Positions 8,688 through 17,294 of a stretch of 64,000 bases of DNA are shown in pieces. Below the pieces are notes generated by a model. That model had not been told where the DNA came from. It was given only the letters and a program-made list of their open reading frames with translations, and searched no databases. The position numbers and the translations under genes were made by a program. The DNA is from DASVEE01 sp036380735 (GTDB lineage Bacteria; Acidobacteriota; Thermoanaerobaculia; Gp7-AA8), in assembly GCA_036380735.1 (NCBI GenBank), contig DASVEE010000075.1, positions 21,270 through 85,269 on the forward strand, given 5' to 3'. The first letter of the stretch is position 1, and each line of letters begins with the position of its first letter.

Positions 8688-9114
8688 GTCTCATCGCTTT
8701 TGATACGAGTGTCATCGTCCCCGCCCTGGTAGCCTGGCATTCCCGACACGAGCTTGCAGCGCGCACGATCGATGACGCCCTGCGCCGCAACGCCGTGGTG
8801 TTGCCGGTCCCGAGCCTCGTGGAAGCCTATTCGGTCCTCAGCGGATGCCGGCGCCGCACCGTCTCAGCGGCGCCGACGCGCATTTTCTGCTGGCCGAAAC
8901 ATTTCGGGACGTGGCGGTGGAAGGTTTCCGCGGCGAACACGTATGGGCGTTCCTGCAGAATGCCGCTGTTGCCAACGTGGTCGGCGGCGCGGTCTACGAT
9001 GCCGTGATACTGCAGGCGGCGCGTGACGCCGGAGCCACGATGCTGATGACCTTCAACGCGCGCGACTTCGAACGCTTCGGAGTGGCCGGAATCGACATTA
9101 TCGTTCCTGCCTAA
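8684..9114 (+). pseudogene. VapC-like PIN-domain toxin, frameshifted
   Basis: PIN-domain ribonuclease split by a single-base frameshift. The first part (MSLIAFDTSVIVPALVAW to EAYSVL, with catalytic Asp7) is in one frame up to about 8839. The rest (MPAPHRLSGADA to FERFGVAGIDIIVPA, with the conserved FNARDF motif) continues in another frame from about 8845. Restoring one base near 8838-8846 would give a product of normal length, about 143 residues, reading SVLTRMPAPHRLS as in intact homologues. As given, the toxin is inactive unless this is a sequencing or assembly error. The antitoxin gene upstream is intact. Confidence 0.85.
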
Positions 9115-9120
9115 CGCCAC

Positions 9121-9165
9121 GGGGTCCTATCCGTCCTATAGGTCCTATTCGTCCCATCCGTCCTA
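9121..9165. repeat. Single arm of 9-bp repeats
   Basis: Five units of the GGTCCTATC/CGTCCTATA type sit between the convergent vapC and pfk genes. The repeat end contributes the first base of the pfk stop codon. No opposite arm is present. Confidence 0.85.
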
Positions 9166-10329
9166 TCAATGCAGGAACATCGGCATGCCCATTACCTGGG
9201 CGATCTTGGGCCGGTAGTTCTCTGAATCGTAGAAGCGTTCGACGTCGACGCGTTTGCGGGCGTGGCCGCTCATTTCGAGGGGGACGGCGTTGTAGCGGCC
9301 GTCCACCACCGCCACCATGCGTCCCGCTTCGCCGCGGCGGAGGAGGTCCGCCGCCATGCTGCCGAAGTTGTTCGCCACGAGCTGGTCGAGCGAATCGGGG
9401 GCGCCGGAGCGCATCAGGTACGCCAGGCGCTGGTAGATGACTTTGTCGCGGTTGCGCTGCTCGAGGTAGTCCGACAGCACGCCGCCGATGCCGCCGAGGC
9501 GGCGGTTGCCGAAGGCGTCGGCCTCGCCGGTCTCGATCGTCGTGCCGCCAACGGTCTGCGCTCCCTCGGAGATCGCGACCACCGCGTAGTTCGACGGGTT
9601 CTCGCCGCGGTCGCGCTGCAGCATCTGGTAGAGCTTCTCCGGCTCGAACGGCACCTCGGCCAGCAGCGCCCGGTCGACACCGGCAAGATACGACGCCAGC
9701 AGGCACGTCTCGCCGGAGTAGCGCCCGAACAGCTCCACGACGAGGAAGCGCTCGTGCGAGCCGGCGGAAGTCCGCAGGTCGTTGATGAACGTGACGGAGC
9801 GCGTCACGGCGGTGGAGAAGCCGAGACAGTAGTCGGTGCCCCAGACGTCGTTGTCCATCGTCTTGGGGATGCCGATCATCGGCACTCCCTCGGCCTGCAG
9901 CCGCCGGGCGAACGTCAGCGTGCCGTCGCCGCCGAGGGCCACCAGCGCGTCGAGGCCGAGATACTCGAGCGTCCGCAGCGTCGCCTTCGTCAGGTCGTAG
10001 CGGCCACGCTCGTCCGCCGGCCCTTTGTCGGCGTCGAGGTGCGCCGGGATGTGCTCCGAGCGGAGGATCGACGGATTGATGCGCGAGGTGTGCAGGACCG
10101 TGCCGCCGCTGCGGTCGATGGCGCGCGTGTTCGTACGGTTGAGCGACGTCACCCACGAGGAGTTGTCGGCGCCTTTCTCCGGGATGATGTTGAGGAGGGC
10201 GGCCCAGCCGCGGCGCAGCCCGAGGATCTCGTGCCCTTCGTCGAGCAGGCGCCACACGAAGGCTTTGATCGCCGCGTTCAATCCGGGGACGTCGCCGCCC
10301 CCGGTGAGGATTCCGACTCTTCTTTTCAT
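9166..10329 (-). CDS. pfkA: 6-phosphofructokinase
   Basis: Phosphorylates fructose 6-phosphate to the 1,6-bisphosphate in glycolysis. The 387-residue product shows GGGDVPGLNA near 10-19, GGDGT at 133-137 and PKTMDND at 155-161, with the catalytic Asp in the last motif. The donor-site residues are Gly after GGD (ATP type) combined with Lys in PKT (a feature of PPi enzymes). That mix is known from ATP-using trypanosomatid and plant-like PFKs, so ATP is the likelier donor. The ATG overlaps the tdh stop by four bases. Its stop is formed at the edge of a 9-bp repeat arm. Confidence 0.92.
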   Translation of the reverse strand: MKRRVGILTGGGDVPGLNAAIKAFVWRLLDEGHEILGLRRGWAALLNIIPEKGADNSSWVTSLNRTNTRAIDRSGGTVLHTSRINPSILRSEHIPAHLDADKGPADERGRYDLTKATLRTLEYLGLDALVALGGDGTLTFARRLQAEGVPMIGIPKTMDNDVWGTDYCLGFSTAVTRSVTFINDLRTSAGSHERFLVVELFGRYSGETCLLASYLAGVDRALLAEVPFEPEKLYQMLQRDRGENPSNYAVVAISEGAQTVGGTTIETGEADAFGNRRLGGIGGVLSDYLEQRNRDKVIYQRLAYLMRSGAPDSLDQLVANNFGSMAADLLRRGEAGRMVAVVDGRYNAVPLEMSGHARKRVDVERFYDSENYRPKIAQVMGMPMFLH

Positions 10330-11453
10330 CGCCGCTCGTTCGCTGCCCGAAGCCGCTCGTTGGCCTTGTCCCGCCCCTCGGGGAAGAAGACCACTTTCAG
10401 CGCCTCCTGGCGATCGAACCGCGCCATGCCTTCGTGAAAATCCTGTAGAGAATCGAACTGCGCCTGGACCACCCACTCGACGTCCAGCCCCGATTGCAGC
10501 AGCGACAACATGCGCTGCCACGTCGAATACATCCGCCGGCCGATGATCCCCTGCAGCGTGACGCCCTTGAAAATGACGTTGCGCGTGTAGTCCTCGATGG
10601 TGACGGAGTGGCCCGCCGGGAGTCCGAGGAGCGAGAGATAGCCGCCCATGCGGACGATGTCGAGCGCGAAGTTGATCGCGGCGGAGGAGCCGGACATCTC
10701 GCAGACCATGTCGACGCCGACGCCGTCCGTGATCGCGTCGATGGCTTTCTTCACCTCGGCCGCCGGCGTCGTGCGGACGTTGAAGGCGTGGAGGTTCCCG
10801 AAGTTGCGCGACGCGGCCCAGCGCCGCGCCGACTCCAGCGCGCGATCGCTGACGTCGGTGACGATGACGGTGGCGGCGCCGCTGTGCTCCGCGATCGCCG
10901 CGGCCATGGCGCCGATGGGGCCGAAGCCGGTGATGGCGACCGACTTGCCGGCGAGGTCCTGCACCTGCGTCGTGTGCACGGCGTTGCCGAGGGCGTCGAG
11001 GAAGGCGCCGACGTGCAGCGGGACGTAGGGGCCGAGCTTGATCACGTTCGACGCCGGCACCGTCACGAAGTCGGCGTACGCGCCGTCCTCGTGCAGCCCG
11101 TAGATCTTCGTCTTGTTGCAGATGTGGCCGTTGCCGCTGCGGCACTGCGGACACTCGTTGCAGATGACATGCATCTCCGCGCTGACGTAGTCGCCGACGT
11201 GGAGGTTCTCGCGATGGGCGCGGTCGCCGATCGCTTCGACGAATCCGCAGAACTCGTGGCCGTAGATGCGCGGCGGCTTCACCGAGTCCTGGATCGACGG
11301 ATCCCACTTGTAGATGTGCTTGTCGGTGCCGCAGATGGCGGCGGCGCCGACACGGATGAGGATCTCGTCCGGCCGGGGCGTGGGCGTCGGACAATCGCGG
11401 ACTTCGGTGCCTTCCGGCCCGCCGACTGGAGCTGTTTTTACGACGGCTTTCAT
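10326..11453 (-). CDS. tdh: L-threonine 3-dehydrogenase
   Basis: Zinc- and NAD-dependent medium-chain dehydrogenase that oxidises L-threonine to 2-amino-3-ketobutyrate. The 375-residue sequence carries the Tdh hallmarks AICGTDKHIYKWD (catalytic-zinc Cys41), GHE at 65-67, four structural-zinc Cys in CNECPQC to HIC, GNAVHTT, a Rossmann GFGPIG near 180, and VIFKGVTLQGIIGR near 300. ATG at 11453 begins MKAVVKTAPVGGPEG. Its stop overlaps the pfk start by four bases, an unusual pairing of threonine catabolism with glycolysis. Generic sorbitol or alcohol dehydrogenase is the alternative, but the C-terminal motif favours Tdh. Confidence 0.88.
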   Translation of the reverse strand: MKAVVKTAPVGGPEGTEVRDCPTPTPRPDEILIRVGAAAICGTDKHIYKWDPSIQDSVKPPRIYGHEFCGFVEAIGDRAHRENLHVGDYVSAEMHVICNECPQCRSGNGHICNKTKIYGLHEDGAYADFVTVPASNVIKLGPYVPLHVGAFLDALGNAVHTTQVQDLAGKSVAITGFGPIGAMAAAIAEHSGAATVIVTDVSDRALESARRWAASRNFGNLHAFNVRTTPAAEVKKAIDAITDGVGVDMVCEMSGSSAAINFALDIVRMGGYLSLLGLPAGHSVTIEDYTRNVIFKGVTLQGIIGRRMYSTWQRMLSLLQSGLDVEWVVQAQFDSLQDFHEGMARFDRQEALKVVFFPEGRDKANERLRAANERR

Positions 11454-11470
11454 AGCGGCGCGAGAGCCTA

Positions 11471-12301
11471 TCACGGCAGTTCCGTGAGGAATTGCGAAAG
11501 GATCCAGACGAGGGCGTCGGGATCGCGGACATAGAGATCCTTGTGGAGACCTCCGGCGACGGTGTGGATGCGTTTCGGTGTCGGACAGACCTCGTGCAGA
11601 GCGTGCGCCATCCAGCACGGCGCGACCTCGTCCTCGGTGCCGTGCAGCACGAGGAGCGGCACGTCGAGCGTCTTCACGACCTCCAGCGTGTTGAACAGAC
11701 GCGGTGCGAAGACGTGCAGCGGCAGGCGCCGGTAGAGGTTGCGCGTGAGCTGCGTCATGGTGGTGAACGTCGACTGCAGGATCAGCGCGTCGAAGCGGTG
11801 CGTGCGGATCGTCTGCGCGGCGACGGCACCGCCGAGGGAGAAGCCATAGAGGATCGAGGGAAGGTGCTTCGGCCGGATGTCGTCGTGAAAGCGGGCGGCG
11901 GTGAGGGCGTCGCCGAGGACGCCGCGCACGCTCGGACGGCCGGTGCTCTTGCCGTAGCCGCGATAGTCGAAAAAGAGGACGCTCATTCGTGCGGCGAGCA
12001 GGTGAGGAATGATGTCGGCGCTGATCGTGAGGTTGCCGGTGTTCCCGTGGCAGAAGAGCGCGGACGCGAGCGGGTGCTGCGCCCGGCAGTACCAGCCGTG
12101 GAGGCGCTCGCCGTCCTCGGTGTCGATCCAGACCTCTTCCACGGCGTCGCGCGGTATCCCGTAGTCGGCGGGGTCCCACGATTTGACAGGGTCGGGTGAG
12201 GGGAGGAAGAGCTGGCGGCGCGTGTAGATACGCCGGCCGGCGTCCGCGGCCACGAACGCGAGCGCTGCCAACAGCCAGGGCCAGTGTTTCCGTCGCCGCA
12301 T
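11471..12301 (-). CDS. Membrane-anchored alpha/beta hydrolase (BEM46/ABHD13-like)
   Basis: A 276-residue hydrolase with an N-terminal hydrophobic anchor (HWPWLLAALAFVAADAG). It has HGNTGN near 85-90 as the oxyanion region, FFDYRGYGKSTG, nucleophile Ser155 in GFSLGG, an acidic residue in HGTEDEVAP and His in AGGLHKD. This motif set matches the BEM46/ABHD13 group, whose substrates are mostly unknown. The gene lies 17 bases upstream of tdh on the same strand, so it probably heads the tdh-pfk transcript. It is divergent from the thioesterase gene. Confidence 0.85.
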   Translation of the reverse strand: MRRRKHWPWLLAALAFVAADAGRRIYTRRQLFLPSPDPVKSWDPADYGIPRDAVEEVWIDTEDGERLHGWYCRAQHPLASALFCHGNTGNLTISADIIPHLLAARMSVLFFDYRGYGKSTGRPSVRGVLGDALTAARFHDDIRPKHLPSILYGFSLGGAVAAQTIRTHRFDALILQSTFTTMTQLTRNLYRRLPLHVFAPRLFNTLEVVKTLDVPLLVLHGTEDEVAPCWMAHALHEVCPTPKRIHTVAGGLHKDLYVRDPDALVWILSQFLTELP

Positions 12302-12348
12302 CGAGCGTATGGCTGAGCAAGAGTGTTGCCGTGCTAGATTCCGAAACC

Positions 12349-12771
12349 GTGACGAAAACGGTCGAATCGCGGCTCCGCGTGCGCTACAAGGAAACGGACC
12401 AGATGGCGATCGCCCATCACTCCAACCACATCGTCTGGTTCGAGATCGGGCGGACGGACCTCTGCCGCGAGACCGGCATCCCGTACGCCGAGATCGAAGC
12501 GCGCGGCTACATCCTGGTGGTGGTGGAAGTGCACTGCCGCTACCGCGAAGCCTTCCGCTACGACGACGAGGTCGTGATCCGCACCCGCGTCGCAGAACTG
12601 GGCAGCCGGTCGATCACGTTTGCGTACGAGCTGTTCGACCCCACCGGCACGACCATGCGCGCCGACGGCTACACCAAACACTTCTGGCTGGACCGCGAAA
12701 CGCGGCGGCCGGTGCGCGTGGATGAAGAGGTGCTGGCCGCGTTTCAGCGCTGGGCGCCGGGGGAACAATAA
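12349..12771 (+). CDS. Acyl-CoA thioesterase, YbgC/4-hydroxybenzoyl-CoA family
   Basis: Hot-dog fold thioesterase of 140 residues. The signature is VRYKETDQMAIAHHSNHIVWFEIGRTDLCRE split over residues 11-41; the Asp of ETDQMA aligns with the catalytic Asp of YbgC. There is no ATG in position. GTG at 12349 (MTKTVESRLRVRYKE) gives the normal family length; GTG at 12331 is an alternative. It may act on short-chain acyl-CoA or acyl-ACP. The usual tol-pal neighbours of ybgC are absent here. Confidence 0.85.
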   Translation: MTKTVESRLRVRYKETDQMAIAHHSNHIVWFEIGRTDLCRETGIPYAEIEARGYILVVVEVHCRYREAFRYDDEVVIRTRVAELGSRSITFAYELFDPTGTTMRADGYTKHFWLDRETRRPVRVDEEVLAAFQRWAPGEQ

Positions 12772-12775
12772 GACT

Positions 12776-12845
12776 TCGTGGTTGGGCGGGGGCCTACCTG
12801 TGAAGTCCTCTCTGTCCTATTCGTCCTATAGGTCCTATCGTTCCC
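12776..12845. repeat. 9-bp repeat element, right arm and core
   Basis: The core (complement of GGTAGGCCCCCGCCCAACC) is followed by 9-bp units ending ATCGTTCCC. It lies between convergent genes. The left arm seen in full-length elements is absent. Confidence 0.85.
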
Positions 12846-12851
12846 TGGGAC

Positions 12852-13283
12852 TTACAGCTTGGTAAAGGTGTTCCCCGCCTTGATCGTCCCTTCGGGGTTG
12901 GCCACGAACGTCCGCTTGTTGGCCTCGGAGGAGAAGTAGTAGATCTTTCCCTTGTACTCGAAGGTCGGCGTGGACGCGCGGATGGAGATCTTGCTGCCGT
13001 CGAGGGGGTCCATGGCGATGGCGGGGGTGAACGGCAGCTCCGACCGCACCTTGTCGTCCTCGGGCGTGAAGACGATGGGCGTCGGCGTCTCCCACGGCAT
13101 CGCCTTCGGCTTCGGCGGCGGCGCTTCGTCACTCAACATCGGCGGCGGCTCCAGCACCACGGGCCGCGGCTGCACGGAATCGATGGTCCGCACCTGCACG
13201 GACGCCTGCTGCGACGCCGGAGGCGCCTGACGGCAGGCCACGATCGAACCACTGACGAGAATCAGAAGAAGAAAACGCTGCAT
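12852..13283 (-). CDS. YHS-domain lipoprotein
   Basis: A 143-residue envelope lipoprotein. ATG at 13283 gives MQRFLLLILVSGSIVAC with the lipobox Cys at 17. A Pro-rich linker of about 60 residues leads to a YHS-type domain in the last 50: DPLDGSKISIRA, then YKGKIYYFSSEANKRTF. YHS domains often bind metal through a Cys in the opening CPV motif; here that Cys is absent (DPLDG), so metal binding is doubtful. The gene is convergent with the thioesterase gene and followed by tRNA-Leu upstream on the same strand. Confidence 0.75.
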   Translation of the reverse strand: MQRFLLLILVSGSIVACRQAPPASQQASVQVRTIDSVQPRPVVLEPPPMLSDEAPPPKPKAMPWETPTPIVFTPEDDKVRSELPFTPAIAMDPLDGSKISIRASTPTFEYKGKIYYFSSEANKRTFVANPEGTIKAGNTFTKL

Positions 13284-13352
13284 TGCCACCGATTGTGTGC
13301 GAATCACGGGCCAGAGGGAAGGAGGGGGCCGTGAGGCGGCCGGGGGAAGGGA

Positions 13353-13441
<89 letters not shown>

Positions 13442-13603
13442 TTGGGCGTGACTCACGATCGCGTACAGATCGCTTCAGGGTGCGCGATTGTAGTAACTCG
13501 TCAAGGAATGTCAATTGCCTACACCATATTCCTGACCATGCTTCCCTCGACCGGCCGAAACGAATATCCTGATGGGCGCAAAGGCGACCGAGAAGAACCT
13601 TCG

Positions 13604-14248
13604 ATGTCTACCCCCGGCCCGGCTGCGTCCGATGTTCTCCTGGAGCGGCCCAAACCCAAAAAAGAGAACGTAGCGAGCGAGATCTGGAACGTCCCCAACT
13701 CGCTGACGCTGTTTCGCATCTTCCTCGTCCCGTTCCTCGTCGTCGTGCTGCTGACGAAGTTCGAGGGACGTGAGTTCGTCGGGCTGACGATCTTCCTCGT
13801 CGCCGCCATCACCGACTTCTTCGACGGCTGGTTCGCGCGGCGCTTCAACAAGACGACGCGCATGGGGGCACTGCTCGACCCGATCGCCGACAAGCTGCTG
13901 ATGTCGGCCGCGTTCATCTCCCTCGTCGAGATCGACCCGAAGCACGTCCCCGCCTGGATGGTCGTGATCATCATCGGACGCGAGTTCGCCGTTTCCGGCC
14001 TTCGCTCCATCGCCGCGCAGCAGGGGGTGACGATTGCCGCCTCACCGCTGGGCAAGGGCAAGATGGTCTCGCAGGTGGTCGCGATCTCGCTGCTGATCCT
14101 CGGCTACCAGCTCGGCGAATTGCGCCGCACGGGGCTCATCGCGCTGTGGGCGGTGATGCTGTTCGCGCTGGCGTCCGGCGTGGACTACTTCGTGAAGTTC
14201 ACGCGGGCCATTCTGCTGGAACCGAAAGACGAGAAATCGGACGTATAG
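13604..14248 (+). CDS. pgsA: CDP-diacylglycerol-glycerol-3-phosphate 3-phosphatidyltransferase
   Basis: Makes phosphatidylglycerol phosphate from CDP-diacylglycerol in the inner membrane. The 214-residue product has the CDP-alcohol phosphotransferase signature in DFFDGWFARRFN through MGALLDPIAD, with all Asp, Gly, Ala and Arg positions kept. Several membrane helices follow. The N-terminal 30 residues are polar and non-conserved; ATG at 13604 is the best start before IWNVPNSLTLFRIFLVPFL. Other enzymes of the superfamily are possible, but the NSLTLFR opening is typical of PgsA. Confidence 0.92.
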   Translation: MSTPGPAASDVLLERPKPKKENVASEIWNVPNSLTLFRIFLVPFLVVVLLTKFEGREFVGLTIFLVAAITDFFDGWFARRFNKTTRMGALLDPIADKLLMSAAFISLVEIDPKHVPAWMVVIIIGREFAVSGLRSIAAQQGVTIAASPLGKGKMVSQVVAISLLILGYQLGELRRTGLIALWAVMLFALASGVDYFVKFTRAILLEPKDEKSDV

Positions 14249-14259
14249 GGCCGCGGCGC

Positions 14260-15081
14260 TCAATCGAGCAGCAAGCGGTACACGTCGTTCTTGCGCATGC
14301 CGAAGCGCTCGGCCACCGCTTTCACGGCGTCGTTGCGGCGCAGGCCGGTGCCGCGTAAGCGTTCGAACTCTTCGCGCACTTTCTCCGGCGAGATCTCTTC
14401 GGCCACGCGCACCGGGGCAGCGAAGACCAGCGTGATCTCGCCGTGGACGCGGGTGCGGTCGCGGAGGTCGAGCAGCACCTCTTCGATCGAGCCGTGCAGC
14501 AGCTCCTCGTGCATCTTCGTCAGCTCCCGCGCCATCGTCACCTCGGTGTTCCCGAGCACCTCGAGGGCGTCTTCCAGCGAGGCCACGACGCGCTCCGGCG
14601 ATTCGTAGACGATGGCGGTGTGGCCGAGCTCCGCGAGGCGGCGGTAAAAGTCGAGCCGCTCCCCCTGACGGTGCGGGGTAAAGCCGAGGAAGGTGAAGGG
14701 GAGCGGGGCGATCCCGGAGGCGGCGAGGGCCACGACGCCCGCGAACGGACCGGGGATCGGCTCGACGGTCACGCCGCGCTCGCGCGCCAGCCGCACGATG
14801 CGATAGCCGGGGTCCGAGACCACCGGCATGCCGGCGTCGCTGACCAGCGCCAGGATCTCGCCACCCTCCACGCGCGCGATCAGCGCCTCCGCTTTCGCGT
14901 CCTCGTTGTGCTCGTGGTAGCTGTCGGTAGGGCGATCGATCCCGAAGTGCGTCAGCAGCTTCCGCGTGTGCCGCGTGTCCTCGCAGAGGATCAGCGCCGC
15001 CGACTTCAGCGCCTCCACCGCGCGGGGCGGGAAATCACCGAGGTTGCCGATGGGGGTGCCGACCAGGAGGAGTTTGCTCAC
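14260..15081 (-). CDS. rsmI: 16S rRNA (cytidine-1402 2'-O)-methyltransferase
   Basis: Methylates the ribose of C1402 in the ribosomal decoding centre using S-adenosylmethionine. The 273-residue protein starts MSKLLLVGTPIGNLGDFPPR, followed by CEDTRHTRKLL, SDAGMPVVSDPG (SAM site of tetrapyrrole-methylase fold) and PGPFAGVVAL. Length equals the E. coli enzyme within about ten residues. It is upstream of the SpoU methylase gene on the same strand, with a heptamer hairpin between, so a small rRNA/tRNA modification unit is likely. Confidence 0.95.
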   Translation of the reverse strand: MSKLLLVGTPIGNLGDFPPRAVEALKSAALILCEDTRHTRKLLTHFGIDRPTDSYHEHNEDAKAEALIARVEGGEILALVSDAGMPVVSDPGYRIVRLARERGVTVEPIPGPFAGVVALAASGIAPLPFTFLGFTPHRQGERLDFYRRLAELGHTAIVYESPERVVASLEDALEVLGNTEVTMARELTKMHEELLHGSIEEVLLDLRDRTRVHGEITLVFAAPVRVAEEISPEKVREEFERLRGTGLRRNDAVKAVAERFGMRKNDVYRLLLD

Positions 15082-15105
15082 TCGGGGGAGGATAAACGAA
15101 AGGCA

Positions 15106-15191
15106 GAAGTCAGAACGCAGAACGCAGAACGCAGAACGTTGAAAGGGGACCGCTTCTCAATTCATCGTTCTGCGTTCTGCGTTCTGACTTC
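15106..15191. repeat. Heptamer-armed hairpin (AGAACGC type)
   Basis: Arms GAAGTCAGAACGCAGAACGC... and the exact complement form a perfect 26-bp stem made of AGAACGC heptamers around a central spacer. An almost identical element lies at 47565-47649. The outer end overlaps the stop codon of the adjacent methylase gene. Confidence 0.9.
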
Positions 15192-15918
15192 ATGTTCTTC
15201 GTGCAAACGATCCAGCCAGCAGAATCGCCGCACTCGACGCCACATTCAACGATTCCACGCGATCGGACATCGGAATCGCCAGCGGCGCCGCGTGTTCCGC
15301 CAGCACTTCCGACACGCCGCTGCCTTCGTTTCCGAACAGCAGGATCGCGTCACGCGCGGGCGGCTCGGCCGTGGTGCCGCGCGCATCGGCGGCGTAAAGC
15401 ACCCGGCCGCTGGCCAGCAACTCCTCGGGCGTCACCTCCGCCACGCGCACGTTGAGGATCGCCCCCACCGACGCCCGGATCGCTTTCGGTCCGAACGGAT
15501 CGGCGCAGCCGGGGAGGAGCAGCACTCCCGCCGCGTCGAATGCCGCGGCGAGCCGGACGATCGTTCCCACGTTCCCCGGATCCTGCACGCCGTCGAGCGC
15601 CACGGCCACGGTGTCGCGCCGGGCGAGGATCGACTCCAGCGTCGCTCGTGGGCGCTCGAACAAGCCGATGACGCCTTGCGGCGAGCGCGTCTCGGCGAGG
15701 GAGTCGAACACGTCGTGCGTGAACTGCATGACCGGCACGCCCGGCTGGCGGATGACGTCGCCCACGTAGCGCACGAAGATCGCGATCGGGGTCCAGCCGC
15801 CCGCCACGGCGTCCGACACCGCCTTCGGTCCTTCGATGACGATCTCTTCGTTGTGCTCGCGAATTGCTTCACGGACTCGCTTGAACCAGGAGTTCTGCCG
15901 GCTGGAGATGATTCTCAT
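15190..15918 (-). CDS. TrmH/SpoU-family RNA 2'-O-methyltransferase
   Basis: RNA ribose methyltransferase of 242 residues with an N-terminal substrate-binding domain (about 1-85) and a trefoil-knot SPOUT domain. Motif 1 is in ALDGVQDPGNVGTIVRLA, motif 2 is LLFGNEGSGVS and motif 3 is SLNVASSAAILL. The start MRIISSRQNSWFKRVREA resembles TsnR/RlmB-like 23S rRNA enzymes; the exact nucleotide cannot be assigned. The TGA stop lies within the outer end of the heptamer hairpin. Confidence 0.9.
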   Translation of the reverse strand: MRIISSRQNSWFKRVREAIREHNEEIVIEGPKAVSDAVAGGWTPIAIFVRYVGDVIRQPGVPVMQFTHDVFDSLAETRSPQGVIGLFERPRATLESILARRDTVAVALDGVQDPGNVGTIVRLAAAFDAAGVLLLPGCADPFGPKAIRASVGAILNVRVAEVTPEELLASGRVLYAADARGTTAEPPARDAILLFGNEGSGVSEVLAEHAAPLAIPMSDRVESLNVASSAAILLAGSFARRT

Positions 15919-16023
15919 GATCGTTTTCGAGGTTCCTCCCGGTGACGTTGCACGGTCGGGATAAACTAAACGGGCGCCGCCGATGATAGGCTGCGCCGGA
16001 GGCGATGTGACGGGAGAAGTGAT

Positions 16024-17229
16024 TTGACGACGACCACGACGCGAGCTGGCCTCCGTTTCTCGGAGCGGGTCCTGGCGGTGAAGGAGTCGCCGACGCTGGC
16101 GGTGCTGAACCGCGCGACGGCGCTCATCACGCGTGGGATCGACGTCGTCGACTTCGGCCCCGGCGAGCCCGATTTCAACACGCCGCGCGCGATCGCCGAG
16201 GCAGGGAAACGGGCGATCGATCAGGGCTTCACCAAGTACACCAACGCGAGCGGCACCAAAGCCCTCCGCGAGGCGATCGCGGGCCGCTACAACCGCCGCT
16301 ACTCCACGTCGCTGGGGCTCGAGCACGTCATCGCCGGCAACGGCGGCAAGCAGGAGCTGTTCAACCTGATGATGGCCCTCGTCAGCGAAGGGGATGAAGT
16401 GATCATCCCGTCGCCGTACTGGGTCAGCTTCCCCGACCAGGTCGTCTTCGCCGGCGGGCGTCCCGTGTTCGCGCGCCTCGATCCCGGCAACGGCTTCCGC
16501 ACGCGTCTCTCCGATCTCGAGCCGCTGCTCACGAGCCGCACGCGCGGTCTCATCCTCAATTCGCCGAGCAACCCGACCGGCGCCGTCATCACGGAAGGGG
16601 AGCTGGCGAAGATCGTCGAGTGGTGCGTCGCGCACGAGCTCTTCCTCGTCTTCGACGAGACGTACGAGCTCTTCGTCTACGAGGGCGTGAAGCACGCATC
16701 GGCGATGAAGTACTTCGAGCAGTATCCGGAGACGGTGATCGTGGTGAACTCGATGTCGAAGACGTTCGCCATGACCGGCTGGCGCCTCGGCTACGCGATC
16801 GCCCATCCCGAGATCATCAAGGCGCTGGGCAAGATCCAGAGCCATTCGACGTCGAACCCCAGCTCCATCGCGCAGGAAGCGGCGCTCGAGGCGCTGAGCG
16901 GCGTCGACGAAGACGTCCGCCAGATGTACGAGGCGTATTGCGAGCGTCGAGAGTGGCTGGTGCCGGCGCTGAACGGCCTCGATGGCATCTGCTGCACCGA
17001 TCCTGACGGCGCGTTCTACGTCTTCCCCGACGTCAGCGCGTACTTTGGCAAGGGAGGGATCACCGATTCGCAGTCGTTCGCGAACTACCTCCTCGACGAG
17101 GCGCGCGTGGCGGTCGTCCCCGGTGCGGCGTTCGGTGCGGACGACTACGTGCGCATCAGCTACGCCACCTCGATGGAACGGCTGCACGAAGGGATGGCGC
17201 GCATCAAAGACGCGCTTGCCAGACTTTAA
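16024..17229 (+). CDS. PLP-dependent class I aminotransferase (aspartate aminotransferase-like)
   Basis: Cytoplasmic transaminase, 401 residues, subgroup I-gamma by its features. Seen: GPGEPDFNTP near 45-54, NSPSNPTG with Asn183, Asp211 in FDETYE, PLP Lys246 in SMSKTFAMTGWR, and a C-terminal substrate Arg in VRISYATS. The start is TTG at 16024, supported by GGGAGAAG seven bases upstream; no ATG fits. Aspartate/2-oxoglutarate is the usual pair, and prephenate is possible in this subgroup. It is followed at 65 bases by the parvulin gene. Confidence 0.9.
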   Translation: MTTTTTRAGLRFSERVLAVKESPTLAVLNRATALITRGIDVVDFGPGEPDFNTPRAIAEAGKRAIDQGFTKYTNASGTKALREAIAGRYNRRYSTSLGLEHVIAGNGGKQELFNLMMALVSEGDEVIIPSPYWVSFPDQVVFAGGRPVFARLDPGNGFRTRLSDLEPLLTSRTRGLILNSPSNPTGAVITEGELAKIVEWCVAHELFLVFDETYELFVYEGVKHASAMKYFEQYPETVIVVNSMSKTFAMTGWRLGYAIAHPEIIKALGKIQSHSTSNPSSIAQEAALEALSGVDEDVRQMYEAYCERREWLVPALNGLDGICCTDPDGAFYVFPDVSAYFGKGGITDSQSFANYLLDEARVAVVPGAAFGADDYVRISYATSMERLHEGMARIKDALARL

Positions 17230-17294
17230 CGCCGTCGGAAATTACGCCTACAGCCCTCCCGTTTCGCATCCCACAGACAAGTTAAGGAGATTCC

